From Liolophura sinensis (lineage: Eukaryota; Mollusca; Polyplacophora; Chitonida; Chitonidae): a DNA stretch of 64,000 nt. The position numbers and the translations under genes were made by a program. The notes under the pieces are model-generated. The model was not told where the DNA came from, made no database searches, and saw nothing but the letters and a program-made list of their open reading frames with translations. The stretch spans positions 29,108,484-29,172,483 of the forward strand of contig NC_088307.1 in assembly GCF_032854445.1 (NCBI RefSeq). Reading direction: 5' to 3'. Below, one piece after another: positions 22,837-49,165 of this stretch. Each line of letters starts with the position of its first letter. The stretch's first letter is position 1.

Positions 22837-24264
22837 TTTTGACGACTTTGCTTGATTACTGACTTTCGGATAAACTTATCTCTGAGAAGTCAAGTTACTT
22901 AATTGTATAATTCATGTGACGTCTTCGTTTGACTTGTTATTTCCTTTTCTGCTTTGTTTTGCTCGACCTATGGTCAATTTTCTGGAGATAAAAAATGTTA
23001 ATTTGCTACTTAACATCCTACTCAGTAGTTTATAACTAACACGATAGCGGTCAGTTTAACGGACGGAGGACATTAGAGGATAAAATCACCGACCTTTGGC
23101 AAGGTACTGACGAACTGACGAGCATACTCCAACAACACAACAACGAAGGACAAATGCCCTTCAACAAAAGTAGCTCAGGCACTTACTCTCAGTTTGCCCC
23201 TCAAATTGCGAGAGAGCAACACGGTAACTAACGCATGTGTGCATCTTGAACATTGACGGTTTGTATCCATACCTCTCAGACTTGATTATTACATTTACCT
23301 CTTACAGGGTGCTGTAAATTATACAGTGAACACTGCAGTTTTGTTAAGGTACCTACGGCTTAGGTCAGGGTTCACATGTTGGGTCAGGGGTCATATTTTG
23401 GGTCAGGCGGAGCGTGTGGGGTCAACGTCACAGCTGAGAAGACAGCGATTCATAGTTGACATCTATATACTGAGAACGATAAACATGTTCCATTTACTTA
23501 TTTTTTGATTCATGTATTTATTTATTTATTTACTTGCCTGGTGTTTATAGGTTGTAATCATTAACTTTCCACTTGATGACGGCACTCACTTGAAAACCGG
23601 AGTGTCCGGATTATAAACTAGGTACCTTCACAAGGTACCTGTCAGTTCTCCTGACTCAAGACCACATACAAAGATTCGAGGACTGGATTCGAACTCGTGA
23701 CCTCACTGGTCAAGGCCATTTCAGTTCCAAGTTGTCATATGATAAAACATCGGGTACGATATCCATGTAGTAAGTACTATAATTATTTTAGTTTGTTTGC
23801 TTTACAGAATTAATAAAGTGACATTTTCACTGAATTTTCGCTTTTTGCACCCTATCCGTTAGCAGACGTCACCATGTTTTACTAAGCAATATTAACTTTC
23901 ACTTTGTTCCATGCCTGACAACAAATGATTCTAGATATATGCGTGGAAAAATTGGTATACCAGCCGTCAATCAAAGTAGGGGTCCCTAAATGCACACGTT
24001 ACTAAGGCAACTGCGCTTCACATTCAAAGCTGTTGGGAATCTGCTGTCGGCGTCAGTGAATTGCATTCAGAGGTAGTTTGAACATCCGTATATTAACCTC
24101 TCTTACTTTGAAATGGTGTTGATCAAGGTCAAGTATTGTGACGTTAGTTGAGTTGTATGGGATAGGAAAATCCGAAGTATAATAGAACTTGTAATGTATG
24201 TATATATGTACGCTTGGGTTTAACTTCGAGCTTAACGTATTCTCCACGGATAATGTGTAAGATA

Positions 24265-24490
24265 ATGTACAGTTAAAGTAATGTGAACCATTACACAGGT
24301 AAAATAATGTGGAACACTGCACACCTAAAATAATGTGGGAGACTGCTTAGCTAAAATAATTTTCAGATTGCACATGTAAAATAATATGGAACACTGCACA
24401 CCTAAAAATGTGGAACACTACACACCTAAGATAACACGGTAGATGACGCAGCCAAAATAATGTGGAATACTGCACATCTAAAATGACCAT
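24265..24490. repeat. About 27-bp tandem array
   Basis: About eight copies of AAAATAATGTGGAACACTGC with ACACCTA. Confidence 0.88.
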
Positions 24491-25049
24491 GCCTTCAATT
24501 CTCCTATCGTCTTCGTTTTCACAACTCGTATTTACTCTCGTAAATACATAAGTTATAGGTTAAAAGCTATCCATTTAAAGCTTTTAGCACATCGTACAGA
24601 TCTTACACGGAAATGCATTAGACTTCCAGGTCATGTACAGCCACCAAATGTAGCGCCATTATATCTACCCTTATAGGAAACGTGTCCGCTACACATCGAA
24701 GCCATAATGCAGGGAATTTTATGAATATGGTCTTCGGGCGTTGCATAAAAACGTATTCGCAATGGTTTATCAGGACAATATGGTTCACACTTTTACAGAG
24801 ATGTACAAGTTATCAGTGGAATAATGAGGTAATAACCAAGTGAATCACAAACACCACACAATCCTGATTCCTTCTTCTTAGTGTTCACCCATCACCCGTC
24901 CAAAAAACGGCAGCAAGACGAGATAGGCTACCGGTAGTTCTTTGTCTAATTTTTGTACTGGGGAACGGCGTATTGAAGAGATGAACAGTTCCGACTGCTT
25001 ATATATATATATGACAAACGAATCCTGTTTTCTAAAAATTCCCCTCATC

Positions 25050-26530
25050 AGTGTGATTCATGACTTCGTCTAGGGCATAGACTTCGTAGATGGGTGTTCA
25101 TGGGGTCGTTAATGGCATACGGCTCGTGGATTAGTGTTCATGGCATCGTTTATGGCATACGACTCGTGGATTGGTGTTCATGGCGTTGTTCAGGGCACAT
25201 TGTTCTTGGATTGGTGTTCATGACATTGTTTATGGCATACGACTCCTGGATTGCTGTTCATGGCATCGGTTATGGCATACGACTCGTGGATTGGTGTTCA
25301 TCGCGTCGTTCAGAGAACTTGGTTCGTGGATTGGTGTTCATGGCGTCGTTTATGGCACATAATTCGTAGATTGGTGTTCATCGTGTCGTTTAGGGCACAT
25401 GGCTCGTGGTTTGGTGTTCACGGCGTCGTTTAGGGCACATGGTTCGTGAATTGGTGTTCATGGCATCGTTTAGGGCATATGGTTTGTGGATTGGCGTTCA
25501 TGGCATCACTTATGGCATATGCTTTATGGATTGGTGTTCATGGCGTCGTTTAGGGCACGTGCTTCGTGAATTGGTGTTCATGGCGTCGCTTAGGGCACAT
25601 GATTGGTGGATTGGTGTTCATGGCGTCGTTTAGGGCACATGGTTCGTTGATTGGTGTTTATGGCATCGTTTAGGACATATGGTTTGTGGATTGGTGTTCA
25701 TGGTGTCGTTTAGGGCACATGATTCGTGGATTGGTGTTCATGGCGTCGTTTAGGCATATGGTTTGTGGATTGGTGTTCATGGCGTCGTTTAGGGCATATG
25801 CTTTGTGGATTGGAGTTCATGGCATCACTTATGGCATATGGTTCGTGGATTGGTGTTCATGGTGTCGTTTAGGGCACGTGGTTCGTGGACTGGTGTTCAT
25901 GGTGTCGTTTAGGGCATATGCTTTGTGGATTGGTTTCCATGGCGTCGTTTAGGGCACGTGGTACGTGGACTGGTGTTCATGGCGTCGTTTAGGGCATATG
26001 CTTTGTGGATTGGTTTTCATGGCGTCGTTTAGGGCACGTGGTACGTGGACTGGTGTTCATGGCGTCGTTTAGGGCATATGCTTTGTGGATCGGTGTTCAT
26101 GGCGTCGTTTAGGGCACATGGTTTGTGGAGTGGTGTTCAGGGCGTCGTTTAGGATACAGTGTTTATGGATTGGTGTTCATGGCGTCGTTAATGGCATATG
26201 GTTCGTGGAGTGGGTTCATGGCGTCGTTTAGGAGACATTGTTCATGGAGTGGTGTTCATGGCGTCGTTTATGTCTCATGGTTCGTGGAGTGGTGTTCATG
26301 GCGTCGTTTATGTCTCATGGTTCATGGAGTGGTGTTCATGGCGTCGTTTATGTCTCATGGTTCGTGGAGTGGTGTTCATGGCGTCGTTTATGTCTCATGG
26401 TTCGTGGAGTGGTGTTCATGGCGTCGTTTATGTCTCATGGTTCATGGAGTGGTGTTCATGGCGTCGTTTATGTCTCATGGTTCGTGGAGTGGTGTTCATG
26501 GTGTCCTTTAGGATATATGGCTCGGTAATT
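25050..26530. repeat. 40-bp satellite
   Basis: About 37 copies of GATTGGTGTTCATGGCGTCG then TTTAGGGCACATGGTTCGTG. The right end (26240-26500) is nearly uniform with a TTTATGTCTCATGG variant, while the left is diverged, so the last expansion was at the right end. Frames with WCSWRRL and VFMASF peptides are by-products of the repeat. Confidence 0.93.
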
Positions 26531-27134
26531 AGTGTTGGCCATGAAGTACAGACCCATATTTCGCGGTTATGAAGCTCCTTTAACTGCCGAACTGTTTGGG
26601 GAAGTGAGCCGAAAGGGATTCTGTTAACCAAAGTCCGTCCCTCGTCCTGTATTTTATGTTGCCTTACTCTTATGCCAGTAATTCAGACAGAAAATGTTGT
26701 GTTCCAGTAACTCAGGTAAATTGACAAGAGACGGGATTTCACCGGTTACGTGTGACCATTTGACAATTCTACGTGTAATTCAATCTCTATGCTGTAGTAT
26801 TTAAGAGATGTGTATTGAGATGTCGCGCATAAACTGAAGCATGCATTCTCTAATTTTTTTGATGCAATTATCTAAACACCGTCTTCTTGTACAAATATTT
26901 CAAGGGACTCGTAGCGAAAACATCCACTAATGCGTCATTCACTTGTTGGTTGTGGGTATTCTGTGGCTGGTTTGTAGCGGTTACGTGGTAGGTCTGTCGT
27001 CAGGATACGTGTAGTACGACTCCATTCGGCGTGCGTGGGCTGTCAATGACCTTAGTTAGTTACCTCACAGTAACCAGAGTTTGGGGCTTTTCATCCTTGT
27101 TGTTAAAAAACGGTTTGTGCACGTGTGCCAGAAT

Positions 27135-27385
27135 TAAGCATGCCAAAACGGTATGTGTGCAAGCGCGTCTGCCAAAACGATATGTGTGCAAGCGCATCAG
27201 CCAAAACGATATGTGTGCAAGCGCTCTGCCAAAACGATATGTGTGCAAGCACGTCTGCCAAAACGATATGTGTGCAAGCGCTCTGCCAAAACGATATGTG
27301 TGCAAGCACGTCTGCCAAAACGATATGTGTGCAAGCGCTCTGCCAAAACGACATGTGCGTAAGCGAGCCTAGCAAAACGGTTTAG
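27135..27385. repeat. 28-29 bp tandem array
   Basis: Nine copies of CCAAAACGATATGTGTGCAA with GCGCTCTG or GCACGTCTG. Confidence 0.92.
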
Positions 27386-27394
27386 TATGACCTG

Positions 27395-27468
27395 AGCCTG
27401 GTTTGATCTGGAGTATCCAGACTTCGAGGCGGACGCCCTAACCACTGGGCCACCGAAGCGGTCAATAT
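27395..27468 (-). mobile_element. tRNA-like SINE head, fragment
   Basis: The complement reads CGGTGGCCCAGTGGTTAGGG then CGTCCGCCTCG, with an A-box-like TGGCCCAGTGG. It adjoins the 28-bp array. Confidence 0.5.
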
Positions 27469-27540
27469 ATACATGTGGTAATTGAAGTCATAATAATAAG
27501 TTATATTTCAGTATTTTTGTGCCATCGTCAGGAAATTTAT

Positions 27541-27755
27541 TAATTTTTTTATTTATTTATTTGATCGTTGTTTTACGCCGTAATCAGGAATTTTTCACTA
27601 ATACGACGGCAGCTATCCTCATGGTGGCAGAGCACGGGGAAAAGTGGGACCTTCCGCAGGTTGCTAGCAGACGTTTTCACGTACGGTCGGAGAGGAAGTC
27701 AGCAAGAGCTGGGTCACTGAGCCGCACTGGCACGCTAACCACCTCAGTCGTCAGG
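27541..27755 (-). mobile_element. SINE family 1, near full length, diverged
   Basis: TTTTACGCCGTAATCAGGAA, TTCCGCAGGTTGCTAGCAGA and a head with GGCACGCTAACCACCTCAGT. Confidence 0.78.
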
Positions 27756-28014
27756 AAATACATAGGCTTGTATACATGTACATGTAACTGTGTTGGTTAA
27801 ATTGCATGCAGGTAATTAAAACAGAACAAAGCACGATAAGTTTATAGCTGAAAGCCAGAAAACCCTGCTTTGTTTTGTCAGACATAAACCATACGGTCGT
27901 GGGTTTCCACCAATCAAATAAATAAATACAACCATGCATTTTAAACCTTCACGGTTGCACGCATACACATTGGTGTTACTTTTGCTTCTATTTGATGCAC
28001 ACTCATGTGTGGAA

Positions 28015-28098
28015 GCCACGATAATGCTGGCCGCCGTCGTATAAGTGAATTATTCTTGAGTACGGCGTAAAACACCAATCAAATAAATAAATAAATCA
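28015..28098 (+). mobile_element. SINE family 1, 3' fragment
   Basis: AATGCTGGCCGCCGTCGTAT, TTCTTGAGTACGGCGTAAAA and CACCAATCAAATAAATAA. A tail scrap also lies at 27890-27930. Confidence 0.82.
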
Positions 28099-28331
28099 AC
28101 ACGAAAAATACATAGCCCGTAGCCCAGGGTTAATTTCAGTTATGTTTATCTGTAATACATTCACTACAGAGCAAACTTCAGTGAAACAGACAGAAGAGTG
28201 GACATAACAAGCTTACACATATTTGCCTATCCCGGACCCTGAACTGAGGTCTCTTCGGGGCAGACATGTCGCCTGTGTGACGAAAAATACACATATCGGT
28301 ATGTTTAATTGATCATTAACACAGTATATAT

Positions 28332-28392
28332 TTCCCTGGTGTTTTATACGAAGGCGGCCAGCATTATGGTGAGACGAAAGCGGGCAGATCTT
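28332..28392 (-). mobile_element. SINE family 1, fragment
   Basis: TGGTGTTTTATACGAAGGCG then GCCAGCATTATGGTGAGACG. Confidence 0.65.
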
Positions 28393-28919
28393 GTGGTAGT
28401 CAGTATTCATAATTTCATTTGTAGAAACCTGTGCGCGATGCAGTAAAAATTACCGCCAGCACGAAACTTGTCGTATCCGCTAGTGACTTCCTGTGCTCTT
28501 ATTGGCTATCCTGGACCTGAAGCACTTATAGAACATAAATTTGTCATTGAACCTTCTTTTGAATAATTATGACGTCACGCGTGGCATTGTGTTCCTGGTG
28601 CAGGAACCAAACTGACGGGAGTTTCTAGTTCCAGCCGCAAATGTTCCAGCTGCAAATGTTCCAGCTGCATTTTCGTCGTAATAATGTGGACATCCAACAT
28701 ATTAATGTGTAGGGCCTTTGGTGTTATCCGTCACTGACTAAAGGCAACTTTGATATGACAGGTAGCTAAACATGGTCAACTGGCTAAAAGAAACGGTCAA
28801 TAGTTCAGTTGTTTTATTGGGGCTTAGCGCCATATCCTCAGGGTTACTTCCCTTATGTGACTGCGAGGTTTATAACTGGGGCATTCCACGGCCATTCAGA
28901 CCCCGTACCTGACGATTAC

Positions 28920-29080
28920 ACTACATGAGCCGAGAGTAAACGAGAGAGTATAGAGTAAACGAGTCCAGAGTAAACCAGAGAATCCAAAAGTAAACCGGGG
29001 AGCCCAGAGTAAACCAGAGAAGCCCAGAGTAAACTGGACAGCTCAGTAAACCGGAGAGCCCAGAGTACACCAGCGACATT
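28920..29080. repeat. About 20-bp degenerate repeat
   Basis: Seven to eight copies of AGAGTAAACCAGAGAGCCC. A similar AGTAAACCGGAG motif recurs in the array at 61740-62215. Confidence 0.8.
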
Positions 29081-30204
29081 CTACATCTGGATTTGAGTCT
29101 ACCATCTCATTGGTCAGACACTTACCGGTTGCAGCGAGAGCGGCCCTCTTGTCGAATAAGCCACGGAATGGAACTTGCGTTGTCACGTGGCTTAAAAGAT
29201 CACCCATGGTAAGCTACCACACAAAACGATCGAGGGCTGCTACATTATTAAGGCCTACAGCATATAACAAGCGAGGAGTTCATATAATGCCACATCACGC
29301 TACATAGCGGGGTTTGCAAGTTATAAGGAAGAACCGAGTCTACATGTCAACCATACTGTTTTGAAGAAATAAAATTTACACCGAGAAGCGGGATTTTGCA
29401 TTACATGAACCGTATATCCAGCATAGCGGGTAGAGAACCAGGGCAGAAACGACAGTGTGACGATTAATAAAATCACACGTTAAACAAGGCCTCTTCTTGA
29501 CCTGGCATAACTGACACGGACACATTTGTACCATGGGAATCAGTTTGAACGCTTATCTGATCGCATGAGGAAACACGTTGTGCTATACACTTTTTCCGAT
29601 ACGGTTTTGGGGAATTGCAGGGGTAGTGATACCTGATTTAAGGGACCAAAAACGAACTACACAACATTTTTAAACAACAGAAATGTTATTATTGGTTAAG
29701 GGTTAAATTATCACACGCTAAAACGCCTCGTGAGCTTCGTTTTGCATCTGAGTTAATCGTTAAGTGAATGCGCAACATGTCATACGACACTTCTGCAAGA
29801 ATAACAAGCGTGTAAATGCGTAATTGTCATTGGTTAACACTTACTACACTGAGTAGTAACTTACAGTCTCATTAATATGCAAAATTTTGTCACGTTAATA
29901 TCACCTTTGATACAATTCAAATTTCAGAAGTCTAATTTATCACACGGATAAGAACAACTTTTCAAATTCAAAAATACTTTTCTTTTCTCGTAATGGAAAG
30001 GTGGATATACTATATGAGGAGCTTTAGAACATGTAAATCGCAAAATATAATATTTTCATGAAAAAATACAGCCGTTTATCTCATTAAAAGTACTCTATTA
30101 TAGGGAGATCTTTGGTACATGGAAAGAAGTTTTCTACATGATATGTTGATCAAATCATACTTTAACATATTTCATGACTTGGGCTAATATGGAGAAAACC
30201 AGAA

Positions 30205-30390
30205 ATTGGCAAGTTACTGTTGGACATTACCACATGTGGCATGTTACTGTTGAACATACTGATGTGGCAAGTTACTGTTGGACATTGCCACATGTGGCAA
30301 GTTACTGTTGGACATTACCACATGTGGCAAGTTACTGTTGGACATTACCACATGTGGCAAGTTACTGTTGAACATTACCACATGTGCCAC
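30205..30390. repeat. 30-bp tandem array
   Basis: Six copies of CACATGTGGCAAGTTACTGT with TGGACATTAC. Confidence 0.93.
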
Positions 30391-31656
30391 GTATATCACT
30401 TGGTTAAAAAATTGGATAGTTTCTTAAATATACAACATTGAACACGACATCAAACAGAAAGGAACCGGCAAAGTAATTCGCTGTTGAAATACACAAGTGA
30501 ATAGAGACCATCCAATTTCAGAGCCACAAATACTTTGGTCAGGCATTTTTACCAGAAATAAACAGGAGGAGTTTCTCAAAAGCAAGTGGAATCTGCATCT
30601 TCACATTACTCAGGCACAAACTTCACGAGCGGTTTCACCGTTTGTACCGGTCTTGATGGCACAACAGATAGCAAGCGTTCGAACAATGATACGAATTCAG
30701 CAAATAGTAACGTCGCTTTGCTTGCAACTGGAAAGTAACTCAGCCAATAGGCATTAGGCTCTCATCTGTCATTAGGCGCTATCCTCAAACCCTGCAAAGT
30801 TTAGTTTTTGTACGAAAAGAAAACGGATTATCTAACATGAGCTTGCTTTTCAAAGCCTATTTATAAGAGCAATTCTTAATGTACCACCCAGACTGCACTC
30901 AACAAAAGCAGATAGAATATAAAAGACATCCAATAAACATATTAACACATCACACATAATAAAAATACAAACAAAATCATATAACGATCTGTGGACTAAA
31001 AAAGCAAGAATAGCTGACACAACTACTGGAATTCCAACGATTTTAGATTAAAACACACCCCAAAACATTTCCATATAATACTAGACCCTTCCTGTGTGAT
31101 GCTACTGTCGTTTGTCCTCTCCGGTTTCATTGCAGCACTTTGTTATCACATAAGTACAAGGGCACACATTGACTTTTCCAGACTCCTGATGAACATTGCA
31201 GTCACTTGCGAAAGTTCTTATGAAATACTTTGAAATGGAAATTCAAAACCGGAAGTCAGCTTCCAAAATTTTAGCTGACTACGGTCCTGCCTATAGATTT
31301 AAAGCAGTCTCAAGATAAGCCAAAGTATAAGAAATCATAAAACAAATGTTCTGTTGTAAGCAAGACAAAAGATGATTAGAACATCTACTGTACGACCGAA
31401 ATACCCCCAAGACGGCTAGTACTCAAGGGCAAATAACTCTTATATATTACTGCATCACAGCTGTCAATAACATAAAATAAAAGAAAGCCACACACCGCTT
31501 TGCTCATGGGACATGAACAAAGTTGATTTGAAACACCAAATGAATTGTTGGTTATCACTCACATGTAATGAGAGTCATAGAAATATCTTGTTACTGTCTG
31601 TACAAACAGTTAGGATCAATCTGAAACTTCTGACAGAAAATTACAACAATCGATTT

Positions 31657-46696
<15,040 letters not shown>

Positions 46697-47254
46697 TGTC
46701 AACGGTCCTGTTAGCTGTCACCATCTACCATTGACCAACCTCGAGTTTACGATCTAGGCGGCCCATGTAAATCCCTCACCTAACGCCTCTCTAGGCCGAG
46801 CCGTGGGTTGTGTTCTCCGCTGTGACGTCGAGAACCTGAACACGTGCGTCCGTGCCGCTGTCGACGTGCGCTGAGAGCTGCTGGGGATTGTCTGCGAGGC
46901 TCTCGTGGGTGAAATCCGACTGTCGTATAGCTCATCTTTATCATTTATCATATCATTTTATCAAGTAAGTCCACATTGTCTGTCTTTCATAACAGTTTGG
47001 TTTATTTTCCACCGAACCGAATCGGTAACAGAAACTCAATAAACAGAACACACACATCTATAGATGTGCATAGGCTATATATGCATACCGGTATCGTTTA
47101 TTTCGTCATCTACACGACTGATGTTTACTTATGGATACTTAAGGATGAATAATTTCTTTCTTTCTTTTTTTTTTTTTGGTACTCACACCGACGATCGTGT
47201 TTAATATTGGTAAAAAAAAAAGAAAAAAAGAAAATGCCCCCAGCCAAGAAAAAA

Positions 47255-47405
47255 CTACCGCCCTATTTCGCCAGGTACCTGACAAACCGCCTGACTTAAA
47301 GCCGAAGTAGAACTAAACATGCGCTGGGTATGAACCTGTGACTTCCTTGGTGAAAAGCCAGTTTACACAGTGCACGTTGAATAACGGCTTAGACTGCTGC
47401 GCTCC
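47255..47405 (-). mobile_element. tRNA-derived repeat fragment
   Basis: TTCGCCAGGTACCTGACAAA and GCTGGGTATGAACCTGTGAC (B-box-like on the complement), ending CTTAGACTGCTGCGCTCCT. Similar scraps lie at 23560-23730, 35830-35925, 58615-58680 and 62240-62330. Confidence 0.45.
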
Positions 47406-47610
47406 TATAAAACGGGATAAATAATAAATAGAGATCTTTACACCGGCTAAATGGCGTACCTGATCGTGTCAATGACAATTTGGGGTGTACCTGATCGTGT
47501 CAATGACAATTTGGGGTAGGCCTGTAGGACATGCTGACATTGTACTCGTCACGTCCGCACTGTCACTAATAGATCCTGATGTATGTGATAACAAATCCGG
47601 CATTTTTTTT

Positions 47611-47614
<4 letters not shown>

Positions 47615-47671
<57 letters not shown>

Positions 47672-47672
47672 T
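47615..47672. repeat. (CT)n microsatellite
   Basis: About 28 CT units. Confidence 0.97.
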
Positions 47673-48143
47673 TAATCGTGTAATGTTGTTCACTTGTCAC
47701 GGTCTATGTCGGCCCAGATAATCTGACATACAACGTAGGCCTACACGCACATGTAAGGTGCTCGCGTCAGTCCATGTATGTCAGCTTTCTTAATTTCTAC
47801 ATGTTTGAACATTTTTAAAAATATATTTATCAAACTGTTTTTGAACACCCAGTACAAGCTTTGCCGGGATTTGGTTGAAGTTCGAATTCAAAACATGGCG
47901 GACTTTGGCTGGTATTGCAGTTAAAAGAGCAGTTTACTCATGCTGGCTTTCATATATCTGCTCTTCAGATGACTTACGGAACCAGCACACGCCACATGCC
48001 AGGTAATTATGGGTGGCACTGTAGAGTGTTCAGCTAGCTTGGGTTACCGTGCACTTGCGCTAGTGAAGCACCTTGTTGTAATACAGTTGTAAGTTGCATG
48101 TCGTTAGTCTCAACGTCGATACGTCATTCGAGTGACGCAACCA

Positions 48144-48478
48144 TGAGTGAGTGAGTGCTTGGGGTTTAACGTCGCACTTATTTATTTTTTTAGTCATATG
48201 ACAACGAAAGAGTCTTTAGAGTGTATGCAGTGTGCCTCCTTGTTGCAGGACGAATTTCCACCGCTCTTTTATCTAGTGCTGCCTCACTGAGACGACTAAC
48301 CGAAGGCATGTAAGCAGCCCCGCCCGAGCCAATACACTGATAACGGGTCAACCAGTCGTTGCACTATCCCCCTTCATGCGGAACGCCAAGCGAGGAAGTT
48401 ACAACTTCCTCTTTTTTAAGGTCTTAGGTGTGACCCGACCCAGGATCGAGCCTGGATCTACCGCTTCCGCGCAACCAT
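48144..48478 (-). mobile_element. SINE family 2, truncated at the head
   Basis: GTGAGTGAGTGCTTGGGGTT, CTCCTTGTTGCAGGACGAAT, GGGTCAACCAGTCGTTGCAC and GGATCGAGCCTGGATCTACC. It is close to the copy at 37371-37728 but lacks the final tRNA-like bases. Confidence 0.82.
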
Positions 48479-48984
48479 AAGAGCAACTGTTAGAGCCTAA
48501 CACTTATGAATGTGTCCTAGTGGCCGAAGAAGCATATTTTTCTAGTGATTTCTTCAAGGCATAATCATTCATACATTCATTCATTCTTCTGCAAGATTGT
48601 GAAAATCCATATAGAATATGTTATTGAAACTACGTGAAATATTTCTTCTTGTAAAGTAAACATGCTTTAGTGATTTGAGTTTGTTGATTGTGTCATTTTC
48701 TGTTAGTTCCCATGCAATGACCGATGACTTTTCCAAAGTACAGGTGCAGTGAGATTCCTATGATACGTAGCTGCAATGATTGCTTAACCATTCTGTGTGT
48801 ATATAATCTAGGTTTTATTTAAGTCTCTGCAATTATCTGCATTAATTATAACCATGTTTAATCATCAAAGTACAAATGCGTCCAACACAATGAAAGTTGA
48901 AGAGAGATTGATTGATTGTGATCAATGTTCCAGTGACATCGAATTAACATAATATATATCGATCTCATAATTGTGCCTTTATGT

Positions 48985-49165
48985 GGACTCCAAAATAATC
49001 TGTTATTTATTTATGCTAGAAATTCTATTATATTCCAACAGACAATTCTGTTACATATAGCACATGTAGGGGCCTTACCGTTTCCACATTTAACATTATA
49101 GTAAATATGACACAGCATTACGTTATAATAACACAATAGATTCAAACATTCCATCAGTGGCTTAT
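48985..49165. mobile_element. MITE-like element, decayed third copy
   Basis: CCAAAATAATCTGTTATTTA, ACAGACAATTCTGTTACATA and TTATAATAACACAATAGATT match the interior and left end of the other two. The right end runs into the TATCGATA satellite. Confidence 0.5.

Larger units (their letters stand above)
22837..31656. other. Repeat-rich intergenic region
   Basis: No protein-coding similarity seen. It contains five tandem arrays and several SINE pieces. An AATAAA at 23812-23817 is a possible but distant polyadenylation signal for GNAT copy B. 31000-31656 probably includes the SQOR 3' UTR. Confidence 0.5.

Noticed and set aside
25094-26572. Plus-strand frames with WCSWRRL and VFMASF repeats
   Set aside because: Translations of the 40-bp satellite, interrupted and in several frames.
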